Source: DATGEP01 sp035310125
Lineage (GTDB): Bacteria; Chloroflexota; Ktedonobacteria; Ktedonobacterales; JADMIN01
Reading direction: 5' to 3'
Assembly: GCA_035310125.1 (NCBI GenBank)
Contig: DATGEP010000373.1
Span: 1-30,713 of the forward strand
DNA length: 30,713 bases
This document shows positions 24,849 to 30,713 of this stretch, piece by piece; position 1 is the stretch's first letter, and each line of letters starts with the position of its first letter. The notes beneath the pieces were generated by a model. It saw nothing but the letters and a program-made list of their open reading frames with translations, made no database searches and was not told the origin of the DNA. Made by a program: the position numbers and the translations under genes.

Positions 24849-25160
24849 ATGACGGTTCTTGAGCGGCGCATGCTCACCATCGCACTGCTGTTCGCCATAC
24901 TTACGGCGGGCGTCGCCGCCGGCAAAGCGCTCGATAGCGGCGCCTGGCAGCCACCGGCGGCGCAGGCACATTCAGGGAGCTTCTATGGGGCCAACGAGAC
25001 GTACGTGGCCGCCGCCGCGTGGGAATGGCCGCAGAAGTCCAACAACTGGTGCGGCGTCGCGAATATTGAGGTCGTCGCGAACTATACGTACCAACGTGTC
25101 GGCGGCGTTGACGATAGACCGTACATGAGCGGTGGACAGCAGCGAATCGCGGCGCCTTGA
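24849..25160 (+). CDS. C39-like cysteine peptidase, N-terminal part (frameshifted gene)
   Basis: This 103-aa frame begins with a signal peptide (LTIALLFAILTAGVAAG, likely cut after AQA near 40). It continues into the catalytic-cysteine region of a C39-like papain-fold peptidase, EWPQKSNNWCGVANIEVV with Cys68, the Gln-x5-Cys arrangement typical of the family. It stops at TGA (25158-25160), just after GGQQRIAA. The protein clearly continues one frame back, where the catalytic His is found. A one-base deletion near 25145-25157 would explain this. The ATG at 24849 follows GGGAGG. Alone, this fragment cannot be active. It is the first gene of a likely three-gene operon. Confidence 0.75.
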   Translation: MTVLERRMLTIALLFAILTAGVAAGKALDSGAWQPPAAQAHSGSFYGANETYVAAAAWEWPQKSNNWCGVANIEVVANYTYQRVGGVDDRPYMSGGQQRIAAP

Positions 25161-25846
25161 ATTCCACTGCTGCCGTTAGCGAATGGGGCACCCCATCATG
25201 GAACGGCATCGGCCCTGGCTTCCACGCCGATATTGCCCGCGACGGCGGCACCGATCCGCGTTCTATCGCCTGGGGGATCGAATACGAGTCCATCGCCAGA
25301 TTCTACGGGAACGAACCTACACCAGGATCGAAGGGTCCATGGATTGCACAGCCTAACCTGCTCTTCCCCGCCTACGCTTTCCACGATGTGGTGTATCATG
25401 GCACTGTCGCCGCGTCGGTTGCTGGCTTCGCGCGCACACTCGAACGCTTCGGTATGCCCATCAGTGTCACCATGGCACACGGTCTGCACTCGGACATCGT
25501 CTCCGGCGTCTACGCCACCAACGATCCCATCAGCGCGTATCCCGCGAATGTGGATGCTGTTAATGTCTGGGATCCCGCCGTCGGAACGTCATTAGGCGGC
25601 TACCAATCGGCACGTGAGGTCACCTGGGACAACTACAGCTTCAATACCAATGCCTACATGTGGGGTACCACCTACAATAGCAACAACGGCTACGACCCGG
25701 ACCCCGCTGTGGGCATCTATACGCCGAACAGCCAGTACCACACGCATTGGATCAACTATCGCACCGACATCGAGCCTGACTGGTACGCCACCACGAACCC
25801 GGATTACGCACTGGATGAGACGGGCGCCATCATGACGCACCCCTAG
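25157..25846 (+). CDS. C39-like cysteine peptidase, C-terminal part (frameshifted gene)
   Basis: This 229-aa frame continues the preceding fragment. It carries the remaining peptidase core, with candidate catalytic histidines in TMAHGLHSDIVSG (108 or 111) and the third residue in VNVWDPAVG (Asp139). An Asn/Tyr/Asp-rich C-terminal region follows that looks extracellular. A TTG at 25157 overlaps the previous TGA in a TTGA junction, so coupled translation is formally possible. But no ribosome binding site precedes it, and the product would lack both signal peptide and catalytic Cys. A single secreted protease of about 330 aa broken by an indel is the best reading. Confidence 0.75.
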   Translation: MNSTAAVSEWGTPSWNGIGPGFHADIARDGGTDPRSIAWGIEYESIARFYGNEPTPGSKGPWIAQPNLLFPAYAFHDVVYHGTVAASVAGFARTLERFGMPISVTMAHGLHSDIVSGVYATNDPISAYPANVDAVNVWDPAVGTSLGGYQSAREVTWDNYSFNTNAYMWGTTYNSNNGYDPDPAVGIYTPNSQYHTHWINYRTDIEPDWYATTNPDYALDETGAIMTHP

Positions 25847-25877
25847 TGGTCACACGGCGGAAAGGAGCTAGCACCGC

Positions 25878-26111
25878 ATGAATGGCAGCACATCTCGCCG
25901 GCACGGATACCGGCGCTCGATACAGACACGGCAGCGCATCTGGCGGCGTCTGCGCTACATTCGTACCGCTGGTATAGGTTTACTTTTGGCGGGCATGGTC
26001 GTCGCCTTCGCTTTGGTGCTCGCGGCTCAATCGAACGCGCCCGCAGCCGGGCCGCGCCCTGGGATCGCGCAGGGAGGCCCGCAGTGGGTCACGCTGACAT
26101 TCTACAAGCCC
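25878..26111 (+). CDS. Membrane-anchored protein, N-terminal part (frameshifted gene)
   Basis: This 78-codon segment encodes a very basic cytoplasmic start (RRHGYRRSIQTRQRIWRRLR), one membrane helix (GIGLLLAGMVVAFALVLAA) and the beginning of an extracytoplasmic domain (GGPQWVTLTFYKP). The reading frame stays open to 26609, but beyond the CCCC run at 26109-26112 it turns into Arg/Pro-rich non-protein-like sequence. The true continuation lies one base forward. AAAGGAG lies 12 bases before the ATG at 25878. The gene starts 31 bases after the peptidase gene. I do not recognise the family. Confidence 0.65.
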
Positions 26112-26112
26112 C

Positions 26113-26691
26113 GCTGCCATTCAGACCGCGGCACGCCAGACACAGGACTTCCAGGACGTGCTCAACTCCCCGCAGACACTGCTTGGACAGGCGCTGCATC
26201 ACGGCACACTGGGAACGCCAGTGCTTGTCCATCTCTACCGCCCAGCGCCCGGCATGACAGACGTGTGGGTCATTCCCGTCCTGGAAACTACCGCTCCCGG
26301 TGCGCACATCGTTGCCCTGCTGGACTTCGCCTACGATGCTCGATACCATCGCATCCATGCGCTGACGTTCGCGGGTCCCTTTGTGCCCACCGATCCCGAA
26401 TACGGGCAGCCGTTCCCGCGTATCGCACCGGCGCAAGCGAGCGCCCTGCTCGTGCGGACGCACGGGCTGAAACTCGCCATGGGCGGCCAGCCAGAGCTAG
26501 TCTATTTCTCCGCCAATCTGGACGCCATCGTCGGCCCGCACGCCACCGTGAAATGGACCGGCGGCGGGCAGTTCCCCGATCTCGCGATCTGGCGCCTGCC
26601 CGCCGCTGATGGACACGACTATCTCGCCGGCATAGACAGCCGGGTGTATACTGCGACTCAGTTGCCGTTCGCGCCGGCTGCCGGCGCCTAA
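26113..26691 (+). CDS. Membrane-anchored protein, extracytoplasmic part (frameshifted gene)
   Basis: This frame continues the preceding fragment with a natural sequence, AAIQTAARQTQDFQDVLNSP at the join. It then runs for about 170 residues of beta-rich protein (TPVLVHLYRPAPGMTDVWVI, VALLDFAYDARYHRIHAL, DLAIWRLPAADGHDYL). A stop TGA at 26095 closes this frame just upstream, so the switch must occur between 26098 and about 26112. If translated independently, the first usable start is a GTG at 26158 with no good ribosome binding site. The family and function are unknown. With the first part the protein would be about 270 aa. Confidence 0.68.
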   Translation, partial: AAIQTAARQTQDFQDVLNSPQTLLGQALHHGTLGTPVLVHLYRPAPGMTDVWVIPVLETTAPGAHIVALLDFAYDARYHRIHALTFAGPFVPTDPEYGQPFPRIAPAQASALLVRTHGLKLAMGGQPELVYFSANLDAIVGPHATVKWTGGGQFPDLAIWRLPAADGHDYLAGIDSRVYTATQLPFAPAAGA

Positions 26692-26718
26692 TCACCGCAA
26701 TAGGAAGAGACGTCGTTC

Positions 26719-27126
26719 ATGATCATCTACGGCTACCGACGGCGCAACAAAGTCATGGGCCAGGTTCCCTACGTCTGCCCGCAGTGCCAGCGTAACGGTT
26801 ATCACTCGGTCGTGCGGACATCCCGCTTCTTCACGCTCTTCTGGATTCCCATCATTCCACTGGGTAGCTCCACGACGGCCCGCTGCAATCTCTGTGGCTT
26901 TCAGGAGAAGGTGGATAACAAACGCGCCGATGCCATATTGACCCAGGCGCAGGCAGGCGGCCAGCCGCAGGTGCCGGCGCCCGCGCAGCAGTATCCGCAG
27001 ACACCACAACCGGGCGCGGTGTACCCTCCCGCACAGCAGGCCCCGGCGCAATACCAGCAATATCAGCAATACCAACAGTACCCACAGCAGCAGGACCCTT
27101 CACAGGGCCAGCAGGGATGGCGCTAG
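26719..27126 (+). CDS. Zinc-ribbon protein with Gln/Pro-rich tail
   Basis: This is a 135-aa protein. A zinc ribbon is formed by CPQC (about 20-23) and CNLC (about 56-59), with a hydrophobic stretch between them (RFFTLFWIPIIPLG) that is common in small zinc-ribbon proteins of this type. The rest is low-complexity Gln/Pro/Tyr sequence, including AQYQQYQQYQQYPQQQ, likely disordered. The ATG at 26719 follows AGGAAGAG. It begins 27 bases after the membrane-protein gene, so it looks like the third gene of the operon. Its stop is only 19 bases from that of the convergent hydrolase gene. The function is unknown. Confidence 0.82.
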   Translation: MIIYGYRRRNKVMGQVPYVCPQCQRNGYHSVVRTSRFFTLFWIPIIPLGSSTTARCNLCGFQEKVDNKRADAILTQAQAGGQPQVPAPAQQYPQTPQPGAVYPPAQQAPAQYQQYQQYQQYPQQQDPSQGQQGWR

Positions 27127-27145
27127 GCGGGGAATTGACCGGCGC

Positions 27146-27961
27146 TCAGCCGGCGAGCGAGTCGCTCGCCTCATCATCCGACAGCAGGAGTGGCGCGATC
27201 CAGCTCACCGCGTCTTCGACCTGCTCCTGCGTTACGGTGTGCGTATGGGCGTAGAGCCGTAGCGCCAGCCGGTCGGGGTGCTCGGCGTAGGCGGGCGTCG
27301 CCGCTTCGTAGAGTCGAAGCGCCCCGGCGACCGGCACCATGTCATCGGCTCGCCCATGGGAGATAAGCAGTGGCTTCGGCGCCAAACTGGTGACGTGGGC
27401 CGCGGCGTCGTGTTCTCGTGCCCAATCGCGCAGCTCCGCGCACGGAGTAGTGCCGCCGAACAGCGAATTGCCCAGCAGATCTGGCAGCGGCGACCCGGCG
27501 AGCGCTCCCACCGCCGCCACTCGCTCATCCTCCGTTCCAAGAATCAGCGCCAGCATAGCACCCATCGAGAAGCCCCCGGCCAGCATCCGGTCCGCATCCA
27601 CCTCTGGCCGGTCTGCCAGCACGCCCAGCGCATCGCGCAGATCGTCCAGCGTATGCCGAATGACGGTCAGGAAGTAGTCAGAGGACTGTTCCGTCTTCCA
27701 GGTCGGCCCCGTCGCGGGCAGCCGCTCGCCATGCGCCCACCCATCCGGCAGAAGCGACACGAAGCCGTAGGCCGCCAGAAACACGCCCAGTGGCAAGAGA
27801 TCGGTCTTTTCGGCGCCATAACCATGCTGGATCAACGCGCCGGGATGGGGTCCGGGAGCGTCGGGGCGAACGAGCAAGGCCGGCACAGCATGTGGACCTA
27901 CCTCCACGCGTTCGGGAGTACAGACGGCATAGCGAGGCAGAAAGTCGAAGGCCACGAGCAT
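27146..27961 (-). CDS. Alpha/beta hydrolase (dienelactone hydrolase-like)
   Basis: This is a 271-aa serine hydrolase of the alpha/beta fold, nearest in layout to the dienelactone hydrolase/prolyl oligopeptidase-like esterases. The nucleophile elbow is GFSMG (Ser132), the acid is probably Asp206 or Asp207 in SHGRADDMVP, and the base is His in YAHTHTV (239 or 241). The oxyanion-hole region is ALIQHGYGAEK. No signal peptide is seen. The ATG at 27961 is preceded by AAAGGA. An in-frame start at 28033 would add 24 residues with no support. It lies downstream of the thioesterase gene on the same strand. The substrate is unknown. Confidence 0.9.
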   Translation of the reverse strand: MLVAFDFLPRYAVCTPERVEVGPHAVPALLVRPDAPGPHPGALIQHGYGAEKTDLLPLGVFLAAYGFVSLLPDGWAHGERLPATGPTWKTEQSSDYFLTVIRHTLDDLRDALGVLADRPEVDADRMLAGGFSMGAMLALILGTEDERVAAVGALAGSPLPDLLGNSLFGGTTPCAELRDWAREHDAAAHVTSLAPKPLLISHGRADDMVPVAGALRLYEAATPAYAEHPDRLALRLYAHTHTVTQEQVEDAVSWIAPLLLSDDEASDSLAG

Positions 27962-28075
27962 CAAATCCTTTCCGGTGCGTGCCCAGCGTGTGTGACGGGG
28001 ACCGCGCGAGAATGCGCCGCCTGCGTGCGGCAAGAGATGTTACGGAACGGTGTACGCATGTTGTATGCCAGACGC

Positions 28076-28558
28076 TCAGATATCGAAGAAACCAGCCAGA
28101 TCCGGGTGCTGCTCTACCGACCGCCGCTGGTATTCGGGCGGCAATGGCAAAAACGTACCTTCTGCTGACGCGATGATCGTCTCCGGCTCATTCGCCAGGC
28201 GAATCTCGGCTGTCGCCTGAAGCATGCGGGCACGCGATGAAAGGGCGCGAGCGGATATGCGCAGCCGCTGTCCCACCGGCGCGGCGGCGCGGAAGCGAAT
28301 CTCCAGCTTGCCCGTCATCATCCAGCGGCCCTCAGCCATCGCCGTCCGGCTCATTGCCTCGTCGAGCAGTGTTGTTAAAACGCCGCCGTGCAGCACACCC
28401 GGAAAGCCTTGAAAGCGCACCTCTGGGGTGTACTCGGTGATAATCTCGTCCCCCTCCTGGCGAAATACGAGCTTTAGCCCCATTTGGTTGCGCATGCCAC
28501 AGGCAAAGCAGCCCTGGTACGTGCTCGTATCGTTCAACCTGTCGCCACCGCTTGCCAT
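28076..28558 (-). CDS. PaaI-type hotdog thioesterase
   Basis: This is a 160-aa hotdog-fold acyl-CoA thioesterase. It shows the CFACG motif near 17-21 found in the THEM4-like subgroup, and the core motif GVLHGGVLTTLLDEAM (54-69), in which His57, the Gly pair and Asp66/Glu67 shape the active site. Strands KLEIRFRAAAPVGQRLRI and LQATAEIRLA follow, as in other PaaI proteins. The start at 28558 has GAGGAG about 9 bases upstream. An upstream ATG at 28648 is not needed. It lies 114 bases upstream of the hydrolase and may be transcribed with it. The acyl substrate cannot be predicted. Confidence 0.92.
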   Translation of the reverse strand: MASGGDRLNDTSTYQGCFACGMRNQMGLKLVFRQEGDEIITEYTPEVRFQGFPGVLHGGVLTTLLDEAMSRTAMAEGRWMMTGKLEIRFRAAAPVGQRLRISARALSSRARMLQATAEIRLANEPETIIASAEGTFLPLPPEYQRRSVEQHPDLAGFFDI

Positions 28559-28723
28559 CTGCTTCTGCTCCTCGATTTTGTTATTCCCATTTCTTTTGTG
28601 GAATGTCGAAACAGGAAGATACATCATGGTATGTGGTAGGGATGGCATTCCTGCCGGCCGGCGCGGACAGAAATGTCCGTGCCACCTTCAGCCTCATATG
28701 CCGCATCCGCATGAGGGTACACC

Positions 28724-29212
28724 CTACGTGCTGGGTTCCTTGCGCGAGCGACCGGACTTCGCGGGCGGCTTCTCGACAGCGGAGACATGGGAGGGCGGCG
28801 CACCTTCGACGGCGTCTGGTATTGGTCGCGTCTTGACACGTAGCTGCCGCGCCAGCGTATTGCGATAATGATAGAGCGCCGCATACCCCGGCTGCGACTC
28901 CGTGTAGATCTGGTACGCCGCGCGTACGGGATCCGCTTCGCCCGCCACCGGCTCGCGCACGGTCTCTGCTAAACCCGCGCCATGCAGCGCACCGGCCAGC
29001 CGTGCCGCCACCTCGTGCGCCGCGATGGCATCGTCCAGCGCCCACAGCAGATAGCGCAGCCGCTCAGTCTCCGTCGCGCCCGCGAAGGCGCTGGCCACCG
29101 CTTCGGCAGCCGGCAATCGTTCCGTGCGCGCTGCCAGCGGATCGGCTTCCACGATAGCCAGACGCAATTGCGCCATTTGTGCGGTGAACGCCGCGACCAT
29201 CTCTCCGCCCAT
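28724..29212 (-). CDS. Hypothetical 162-aa helical protein
   Basis: I do not recognise this family. The protein is soluble, rich in Ala, Glu and Arg, and predicted to be almost fully helical (AAFTAQMAQLRLAIVEADP, then ERLRYLLWALDDAIAAHEVA). An aromatic stretch QPGYAALYHYRNTLARQL lies near 110-127, and a charged, Pro-rich tail of about 30 residues follows. The ATG at 29212 has GAGGAG 8 bases upstream. It sits on the same strand, 95 bases after the MazG-like gene, in the order mutY, mazG-like, this gene. Some helical MazG-like proteins have similar composition, but the EExxE and ExxD motifs are absent. Confidence 0.78.
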   Translation of the reverse strand: MGGEMVAAFTAQMAQLRLAIVEADPLAARTERLPAAEAVASAFAGATETERLRYLLWALDDAIAAHEVAARLAGALHGAGLAETVREPVAGEADPVRAAYQIYTESQPGYAALYHYRNTLARQLRVKTRPIPDAVEGAPPSHVSAVEKPPAKSGRSRKEPST

Positions 29213-29307
29213 CGTCGCTACTCCTCTCCGCTCTCCTCATTCCAACTTCGCGCTGGCCGCCGTCAATCTCTTCCGCAGAATCGAAACACGACCGCGTCTG
29301 GCTCACT

Positions 29308-29673
29308 TCACGGTGTCCCATCTCCAGCGTCCGCGTCATGCGGCACCCGACCGCGCACCTTCGCCAGCACCGCCGCCAGCGCCCCCTCGGCATCAAGCTC
29401 CAGGCTGTTCGCCAGCACGAGCAGCATATACAGCGTGTCGCCCAGCTCCTCACGCGCGGCGGCCTGTGTCTCGCCCGTCTTGACCTGCTTCGGTCCGTGG
29501 GTCTGGTTGACGGCCCGCGCCAGCTCGCCGCACTCCTCGAAGAGCCGCGCGAGATTGGCGAGCGGCGGCCAGTAACCACCCAGCGCGCGAATGGTCGCGT
29601 CCACCTCCGCCTGCGCCGCGTGCAGCGTTAGCTGCGGCAGGCGTGCCGCCTCGGATGTCGTTGTCTCGCTCAT
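29308..29673 (-). CDS. MazG-like nucleotide pyrophosphohydrolase
   Basis: This is a 121-aa all-alpha NTP pyrophosphohydrolase of the MazG type. The metal-binding pattern is EECGEL (46-51) followed by EELGDTLYMLLVLANSL (75-91), the EExxE...ExxD signature with Asp79. The N-terminal helix AEVDATIRALGGYWPPLANLARL is typical of the single-domain members that cleave (d)NTPs to NMPs. The ATG at 29673 follows AGAGGAA. It starts 17 bases after the mutY stop on the same strand, so the two are almost certainly co-transcribed. Removal of abnormal nucleotides fits the repair role of MutY. The specific nucleotide is unknown. Confidence 0.9.
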   Translation of the reverse strand: MSETTTSEAARLPQLTLHAAQAEVDATIRALGGYWPPLANLARLFEECGELARAVNQTHGPKQVKTGETQAAAREELGDTLYMLLVLANSLELDAEGALAAVLAKVRGRVPHDADAGDGTP

Positions 29674-29690
29674 GCGCGGTTCCTCTCCAT

Positions 29691-30713
29691 TTATGGCAGC
29701 GCCACCCGCTCATCATCCGCCGATTCGCCGCCATCATTATCTGGAAGCACGCGCGCCAGGCCGTCGCGGGCAAGACCGGCGACGACGCCGCGCAGCCACG
29801 GGAGATCATCCGGCGCGTACGCTGGCTTGACACGCGGCCCAAGCTCGGCGAGTGTCAGCGCCTCACCCGGCGCCAGCCCACGCAGCGCCTCAACCACACG
29901 TCCACGGAAGTAGCGCGAGGACGAGGTGAACGGCTCGGCGGGAGGACGCTGCGCGCGGCGCACCGGCTTGCCGCCGGCGGTTGCATAGCCGGCGCGCGCT
30001 TCGGCCACACGCTGGCTGGCAGCGTCACTCGCATCGGCGGCGCGCTCGTCGCGCAACCGGGCCAGCGCCTCACCGGAGGGAAACAGCGTCACCCGCGCCG
30101 TCTCGGCATAGGCCGCGCAGCAGATGGTGAGCGGGCAGCGCTCGCAGGCGGGACGGCGGCTGACGCAGACGGTCGCGCCAAGGTCCATCAGCGCCTGCTG
30201 CCAGTCATACGCATGATCTGGTGGCAGCGCCGCCTCCGCGAGCGCCAGCGCGTCGCGGGTTTCGCGCTGGCCGGATGGCCACGACACCGGCTCGATGCCC
30301 CGAAAGACGCGCCAGAGCACGCGCCGGATGTTGGTATCAACGGTTGCGACCGGCAGCCCGAAAGCGAAACAGGCCACCGCGCCCGCCGTATAGCGCCCGA
30401 TACCCTTCAGCGCCAGCAGCCCATCCAGCGTAGCGGGCAGCTCGCCGCCATATGCGCTGATCGCCTGTCGCGCGATATCCCAGAGCCGCACCGCGCGTGA
30501 GTTGTAGCCGAGTCCCGCCCAGGCTTTGATGACCTCAGCCGCCGGTGCTTCCGCCAGCGCCGCCAGCGTCGGAAAGCGCGCCAGAAACACGTGATACTTT
30601 GGCAGCACGCGCTCCACCTGCGTCTGCTGGAGCATCACCTCAGAGACAAGAATCGCGTAGGGGTCGCGCGTATGGCGCCAGGGCAGGTGTCCGCGACCTT
30701 CCCGCGCGTACCA
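29691..30713 (-). CDS. mutY: A/G-specific adenine glycosylase MutY (5' end beyond window)
   Basis: 340 residues are visible, and the frame runs off the right edge, so the N terminus is missing. MutY removes adenine mispaired with 8-oxoguanine. Visible features are LPWRHTRDPYAIL, the catalytic Glu25 in SEVMLQQTQV, the helix-hairpin-helix LKGIGRYTAGAVACFAF, the catalytic Asp126 in VDTNIRRV, and the 4Fe-4S cysteines 183, 190, 193 and 199 (C-x6-C-x2-C-x5-C). The C-terminal part is not an obvious NUDIX-like 8-oxoG recognition domain. It is Ala/Arg-rich and ends in a segment (RYFRGRVVEALRGL, then LRGVVAGLARDGLARV) resembling a winged helix, as in actinobacterial MutY. A start at 30638 would lose catalytic residues. 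Confidence 0.94.
   Translation of the reverse strand, partial: WYAREGRGHLPWRHTRDPYAILVSEVMLQQTQVERVLPKYHVFLARFPTLAALAEAPAAEVIKAWAGLGYNSRAVRLWDIARQAISAYGGELPATLDGLLALKGIGRYTAGAVACFAFGLPVATVDTNIRRVLWRVFRGIEPVSWPSGQRETRDALALAEAALPPDHAYDWQQALMDLGATVCVSRRPACERCPLTICCAAYAETARVTLFPSGEALARLRDERAADASDAASQRVAEARAGYATAGGKPVRRAQRPPAEPFTSSSRYFRGRVVEALRGLAPGEALTLAELGPRVKPAYAPDDLPWLRGVVAGLARDGLARVLPDNDGGESADDERVALP

Noticed and set aside
26112..26609. The in-frame extension of the membrane protein beyond the CCCC run
   Set aside because: The sequence becomes Arg/Pro/His-rich and unlike any protein, while the neighbouring frame is beta-rich and coherent.
27278..28168. A 296-codon plus-strand frame opposite the alpha/beta hydrolase
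   Set aside because: The minus-strand product has an intact GFSMG nucleophile elbow and a good ribosome binding site. The plus-strand frame has neither motif nor start signal.
29643..30500. A 285-codon plus-strand frame opposite mutY
   Set aside because: MutY has all catalytic and cluster residues on the minus strand, so the plus frame is a shadow.
1..30713. CRISPR arrays, insertion sequences or prophage
   Set aside because: No regularly spaced 24-40 base repeats, transposase motifs, integrase or terminal inverted repeats were seen.

Overview
This is a gene-dense bacterial chromosomal window of roughly 60% G+C. Genes sit on both strands, often behind strong AGGAGG-type ribosome binding sites, and several use GTG or TTG starts. 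I infer a member of the Chloroflexota, most like the Ktedonobacteria. The reasons are a zinc-ribbon Ser/Thr kinase with a beta-rich C-terminal domain, a secreted PQQ-like beta-propeller protein, two LssY_C proteins, a DUF3417-type glucan phosphorylase and a 7Fe ferredoxin. This placement is not proven from the sequence. There is no rRNA, tRNA, CRISPR array, transposase or phage gene that I can recognise.

Layout. Positions 1-6509 (+) hold an NTF2/SnoaL-like protein, a YceI protein, a cassette of M20 amidohydrolase, 14-TM MFS transporter and metal-dependent amidohydrolase, and a TRIC/YadS-type channel. The cassette looks like import and hydrolysis of an amide-type substrate. Positions 6742-9409 (-) hold a MarR regulator downstream of a zinc-free quinone-oxidoreductase-like enzyme, and an AHL-lactonase-like MBL hydrolase whose promoter carries an unusual triple repeat. 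Positions 9794-14222 carry the first LssY_C protein and a run of small stress or redox genes: an orphan 90-aa protein, an AhpD-like protein, a GNAT, a DUF488 protein, fdxA and OsmC. Malate dehydrogenase (14840-15766) lies behind a 617-base gene-free stretch with a palindrome and 11-bp phased repeats.

Positions 16001-22646 hold a small barrel protein (+), then on the minus strand the kinase, the beta-propeller protein, glucan phosphorylase and a two-TM protein with a clear intrinsic terminator. Positions 22884-24336 (+) hold a small membrane protein and the second LssY_C paralogue. Positions 24849-27126 (+) look like a three-gene surface or secretion operon: a C39-like cysteine peptidase, a membrane-anchored protein and a zinc-ribbon protein. 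The first two are each interrupted by a single frameshift. Positions 27146-30713 (-) hold an alpha/beta hydrolase, a PaaI-type thioesterase, an unknown protein, a MazG-like pyrophosphohydrolase and a MutY glycosylase cut by the window edge. The last three make a plausible nucleotide-pool and DNA-sanitation group.

The most notable points are the two adjacent frameshifts, the repeat-structured regulatory regions before the MBL gene, mdh and the peptidase operon, and the diverged LssY_C pair. I do not see convincing evidence of a wholly new multi-gene system.
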